From Minisyncoccota bacterium (GTDB taxonomy: Bacteria > Patescibacteriota > Microgenomatia > UBA1400 > PJMF01), in the NCBI GenBank assembly GCA_003173865.1, contig PJMF01000025.1:1-49623 (forward strand): a DNA stretch of 49,623 nt. The letters run 5' to 3'. The position numbers and the translations under genes are program-made. Positions 46,356 to 49,623 of this stretch are shown one piece after another; the first letter of the stretch is position 1, and every line of letters starts with the position of its first letter. The notes beneath the pieces are model-generated. The model ran no database searches. It had not been told where the DNA came from and saw only the letters and a program-made list of their open reading frames with translations.

Positions 46356-47892
46356 TTTGAGTATTATTATCATTCACTGGAATACGCCAGAGCTTTTGCG
46401 AGAACAACTTGCCCAATTGATGTCGTTCTCATCTTTAGGAACTGCCGAAGTCATTGTGGTGGATAATGCTTCAGGAACATCATTAGCACCTTTAGTAGAA
46501 GAGTGGAAGAACCTTCGCTTTATAAAGTTAAAACGTAATGAAGGTTTTGCTTTTGCTGCAAATCAAGGCTTTTTAAATGCACACGGCGAGTGGTTACTTT
46601 TCTTGAACCCCGATACTTTTTTCGAAGAAGAGCAAATTACCGAATTACTTAAAGTTGCTGAAAAAGAGCACCTCACTGCGTGTTCACCCCATGATTCCTC
46701 ACCAAACTACCAAAAACCAGTTCCCACGTTGTTGAGTTTGCTTATTGAATTTACTCCCCTTCATCGAGTATTTTCAACAGAATCCCTTCAGCCGAAAACT
46801 TTAGTTGGTGGTCATTTGCTTATCAAGAAAAAGGTCTTGGAAAATCTTGGGGGATGGGATGAACGATTTTTTCTCTGGTTTGAAGACTCTGACTTAAGTA
46901 AACAATTACTAGAAAGATCTTTACAATTCCGTTCAATCAGCACAATAAAGACCAAGCATCTGGGTGCTCAGTCTTTCCAAAAGATAACAAAGAGTAAAAA
47001 AAGGAACATCTTTTTTATATCAATGGAGATGTATGGGAAAAAACATTTTTCTTTTCTTGCAAATGTCATACTTCAGGCTGTCAAACGTCATTTTACCAAC
47101 CATACACTGCTACCCGAAGATCCTCGTATTACTGCGAGTATTGTAGTTCCAAATGTAAATCAAGATATTCTTGAGGAATTTTTACGAGTGAATTATCATT
47201 TTTTTGATTTTTCACATACGCAACTTATTGTGGTCACCTCTGCTCGACAGTACTTTCAATTAAAAAAACAGTATCCCGAAGTGATCTTTATTTTTGAAGA
47301 AAAAAACAAAGGTTTTGCAGCGACTGTCAACACTGGACTGCGCAGGGCAACGGGTCGATATGTCGGAACGGTGAATGATGACACGATCTTAAATGAAAAC
47401 TTTATTCATCAATTACTCCCCTTTTTTAAAGAAAGCGTTGCCAGTGTTTCGCCGGTAATTAAAAAAATGAATGGACAAATTGAGTCATGTGGCATCAATG
47501 TGGCTAATAATGGTAGAGCAGTAATCAATACGCAGAGTACAGACTATTTTATTTCCCAGGCATTTAATGGAGCTTGCGTCCTTTTTGCGCGAGATGCTCT
47601 CGAACACGTGGGCCTCTTTGATGAAAGATTTGGATCTTACTTGGAAGATATTGATCTCGGCTTGCGGTTTACATCCGCAGGCTTTTTAAACATTGCGACC
47701 AATGCAACTGAAGTTACGCATAAAGGTCAGCAAACTTCTCAAAAAATGTCACGCAAAAAGGCTTGGCTTGACATGAAAAATTGGTGGCTCGTCATGCTAA
47801 AAAACTTTAGCTTAGTGCACTGGCTGAGATATGCACCACAAATTTTAATAGAAAGACTTCGCAACCTCTCCGGTTATATCAAGTCTCGTTAG
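46342..47892 (+). CDS. Glycosyltransferase family 2, two GT2 domains in one polypeptide
   Basis: LSIIIIHWNTPELLREQLAQL...DNASG...NEGFAFAANQGFLNAHGEWLLFLNPDTFF, then ASIVVPNVNQDILEEFLRVN...NKGFAATVNTGLRRATGRYVGTVNDDTILNENF...GACVLFARDALEHVGLFDERFGSYLEDIDLGLRF. Confidence 0.9.
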   Translation: MEQSSLSIIIIHWNTPELLREQLAQLMSFSSLGTAEVIVVDNASGTSLAPLVEEWKNLRFIKLKRNEGFAFAANQGFLNAHGEWLLFLNPDTFFEEEQITELLKVAEKEHLTACSPHDSSPNYQKPVPTLLSLLIEFTPLHRVFSTESLQPKTLVGGHLLIKKKVLENLGGWDERFFLWFEDSDLSKQLLERSLQFRSISTIKTKHLGAQSFQKITKSKKRNIFFISMEMYGKKHFSFLANVILQAVKRHFTNHTLLPEDPRITASIVVPNVNQDILEEFLRVNYHFFDFSHTQLIVVTSARQYFQLKKQYPEVIFIFEEKNKGFAATVNTGLRRATGRYVGTVNDDTILNENFIHQLLPFFKESVASVSPVIKKMNGQIESCGINVANNGRAVINTQSTDYFISQAFNGACVLFARDALEHVGLFDERFGSYLEDIDLGLRFTSAGFLNIATNATEVTHKGQQTSQKMSRKKAWLDMKNWWLVMLKNFSLVHWLRYAPQILIERLRNLSGYIKSR

Positions 47893-49073
47893 GCCACCCA
47901 GTGTCCTTGAATAAAGAGCAGCGTATTAATCAGTAAAAAAATAAATGAAATAAGTAGCCAAATATATTTGGCTACGCGAACTTTCTGCAAGTACTCGGCT
48001 AAAAAGATAAACGTGCAGAAGCATGCCAGAAAATATCGAGGCATGCTCGAAAATGTGCCTGTAAGCGTGGGTAAGAAAAAAGCCGCTAATGCAAAAAACA
48101 TGTAAGACCAACGAACATGTTTGCTGAGCTTACTCATCAATAATAAAACTAGCAAAACTGTCCCAGTAAAAAATTCTTGAACATATGCAAAATAGCGCCA
48201 ATCAAATGGTCGTGCAGTGAAAAGAATATGCAAAGCCCGCCATACAACCTGCGGATAAAAAACAAGTTGTTCTTGGCGGCCAGCACCAAACTCTTTTTGA
48301 ACGTGAGCAAAGTACAACGGATCGTGAAACTCGCTCAGTTGCAAAAAAGTCATGTAAGAGAGGAGACCGAGTGAACCGAAACCAATCCAAAAAAGTTCTG
48401 GCCAATGATGCTTAATCATACTTCCAAAATTTCTCGAAAAACGTTGCTGCTGCCAAAGTTCAATCAGTAAAGCAGGAATAAGAAATATACCTACTACGCG
48501 GCTTGAGCTCGCTAAAGCAGTTGCAACTCCAGCCATCCACCAGCATTTTTTCTCTGCAGACCAAAATGCCACAATTACTAAAAAAAGAAAGAGTGATTCT
48601 GTATATTCTGCACCCAAAAAAAACGACGTTGGCCACAAAAAGAACACCCATACACAGCACCACGCAGTTTGTGTATTAATCTTCTCTTTCACAAATCCAA
48701 ATAAAGTAATTAAAAAACTTAATCCAAAAAAATTACTTATCAATAAACCAAAAAGGAAGACATTCAACTGTCCATCAAAAATGACTCGAAACGTATGCAA
48801 TATGACAAACGGATAGAGGGGAAAAAATGCTTGGACGAGACCAATTCCTTTGTATCCATAGTCAGCAATAAGTAAGTAATGCACTCCGTCAAAATTTGCC
48901 CAACTATACAACCAACGAGGCATGTGCGTTCGAACGAGGACATCATCAGCGTATGGAAATGTCGGCGCATATGGTAAGAAATGATCAGCGTAGTTTCCCC
49001 ACGCAAATAAAACTACTCTCCATAGGAAAAAAAATAAAACGAGTAAAAAAAGCTGTCGTCTAGGAATGTTCAT
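47889..49073 (-). CDS. PIG-V-like (Gpi18-related) mannosyltransferase membrane protein
   Basis: WANFDGVHYLLIADYGYKGIGLVQAFFPLYPFVI...FFLGAEYTESLFLFLVIVAFW...WWMAGVATALASSSRVVGIFLIPAL; start refined to ATG 49073. Confidence 0.83.
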   Translation of the reverse strand: MNIPRRQLFLLVLFFFLWRVVLFAWGNYADHFLPYAPTFPYADDVLVRTHMPRWLYSWANFDGVHYLLIADYGYKGIGLVQAFFPLYPFVILHTFRVIFDGQLNVFLFGLLISNFFGLSFLITLFGFVKEKINTQTAWCCVWVFFLWPTSFFLGAEYTESLFLFLVIVAFWSAEKKCWWMAGVATALASSSRVVGIFLIPALLIELWQQQRFSRNFGSMIKHHWPELFWIGFGSLGLLSYMTFLQLSEFHDPLYFAHVQKEFGAGRQEQLVFYPQVVWRALHILFTARPFDWRYFAYVQEFFTGTVLLVLLLMSKLSKHVRWSYMFFALAAFFLPTLTGTFSSMPRYFLACFCTFIFLAEYLQKVRVAKYIWLLISFIFLLINTLLFIQGHWVA

Positions 49074-49623
49074 TTTTAGTTTTCGATGCATACATCAGTA
49101 TTAAAACTCCTGCAAAAATACTCACACTATTCCCAATTAACCTGGGCAATGTATGTTGGGTAAATTGAGTATGAACTACAAAATGACCTGCTGGCAATTG
49201 GTACGCAATTCGTCCACCAATAATTGAAGAATCAACATAAGACGCTACGTGCCAGTTTTTTTCGTCTAGTAATTTGTAATGTGTTTGCCATCCCGGAAAA
49301 TTCATCGTAGGTTCAGTGATAGTCATTGGGGCAAGGCTTGAGATAGTATAACTGCGGCGTGAGCCTCGCCAGTCTTCGACGTGAACGTCTACTGTAGAAC
49401 CATTTTCCATCACTTTCGGAGCTGGATGCCAATCTTGAACATTTTCAAATGTAAAAGTAGTCGCGCGATTTTCATTTAAAGTGCTAGTACTTTGAGAGAA
49501 AAAGTTGTAGTCAATGATGTCATGATGAAAGTAATCTGCAGGATGTAACCGAGTGAATGCAATAAACTGGAACACCAGCAAGATCGACAATCCTATACGC
49601 CAAGATCGACGAACGTTTTCAAA
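49060..49623 (-). CDS. C-terminal part of a larger membrane protein, truncated at the window edge
   Basis: Frame is open to the window end (FENVRRSWRIG-LSILLVFQFIAFTRLHPADYFHHD...); the track start at 49590 is TTG and probably internal. Confidence 0.65.
   Translation of the reverse strand, partial: FENVRRSWRIGLSILLVFQFIAFTRLHPADYFHHDIIDYNFFSQSTSTLNENRATTFTFENVQDWHPAPKVMENGSTVDVHVEDWRGSRRSYTISSLAPMTITEPTMNFPGWQTHYKLLDEKNWHVASYVDSSIIGGRIAYQLPAGHFVVHTQFTQHTLPRLIGNSVSIFAGVLILMYASKTKNEHS

Noticed and set aside
1-49623. CRISPR arrays, rRNA/tRNA genes, insertion sequences or prophage
   Set aside because: No regularly spaced direct repeats, no tRNA-like cloverleaf, no rRNA segments and no transposase or phage proteins were seen when reading the sequence and ORF track.

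Overview
AT-rich bacterial chromosome fragment using genetic code 11, with TGA used repeatedly as a normal stop in ATGA overlaps. Gene content and very compact organisation suggest a Candidate Phyla Radiation / Patescibacteria (Microgenomates-like) genome; this is inference and was not tested by a search. Layout: (i) a division/cell-wall cluster on the minus strand (mraZ-rsmH-ftsL-like-ftsI-[1 kb gap]-murE, murE truncated at the left edge); (ii) a long minus-strand run (27.6 to 6.3 kb) with recO, a DUF4012 protein, a polyprenyl-phosphate sugar transferase, mannose-1-P guanylyltransferase, many glycosyltransferases, an O-antigen ligase/polymerase-like protein, an acetyltransferase and ruvC-ruvA-ruvB; (iii) a divergent plus-strand glycan cluster (27.6-47.9 kb) with UDP-glucuronate decarboxylase-like, two flippases, GDP-fucose synthase-like, WecB/WecD/WecE-like enzymes, a STELLO/DUF288-like protein, a DUF268-like protein and several GTs and membrane proteins; (iv) two minus-strand membrane-protein genes at the right edge. 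The most striking observation is not protein coding. The 1 kb gap between ftsI and murE carries plus-strand small transcription units, including two tandem homologous structured RNAs (about 1976-2087 and 2150-2256). They share a -10-like box 7 nt upstream of the first paired base, a three-helix architecture with compensatory base changes, the same internal-loop motifs (UGUUCC / RCUURAG / AGNNA), a GUA triloop, and each its own intrinsic terminator. I do not recognise this as a known RNA family. All product calls come from reading motifs by eye; no database search was run.
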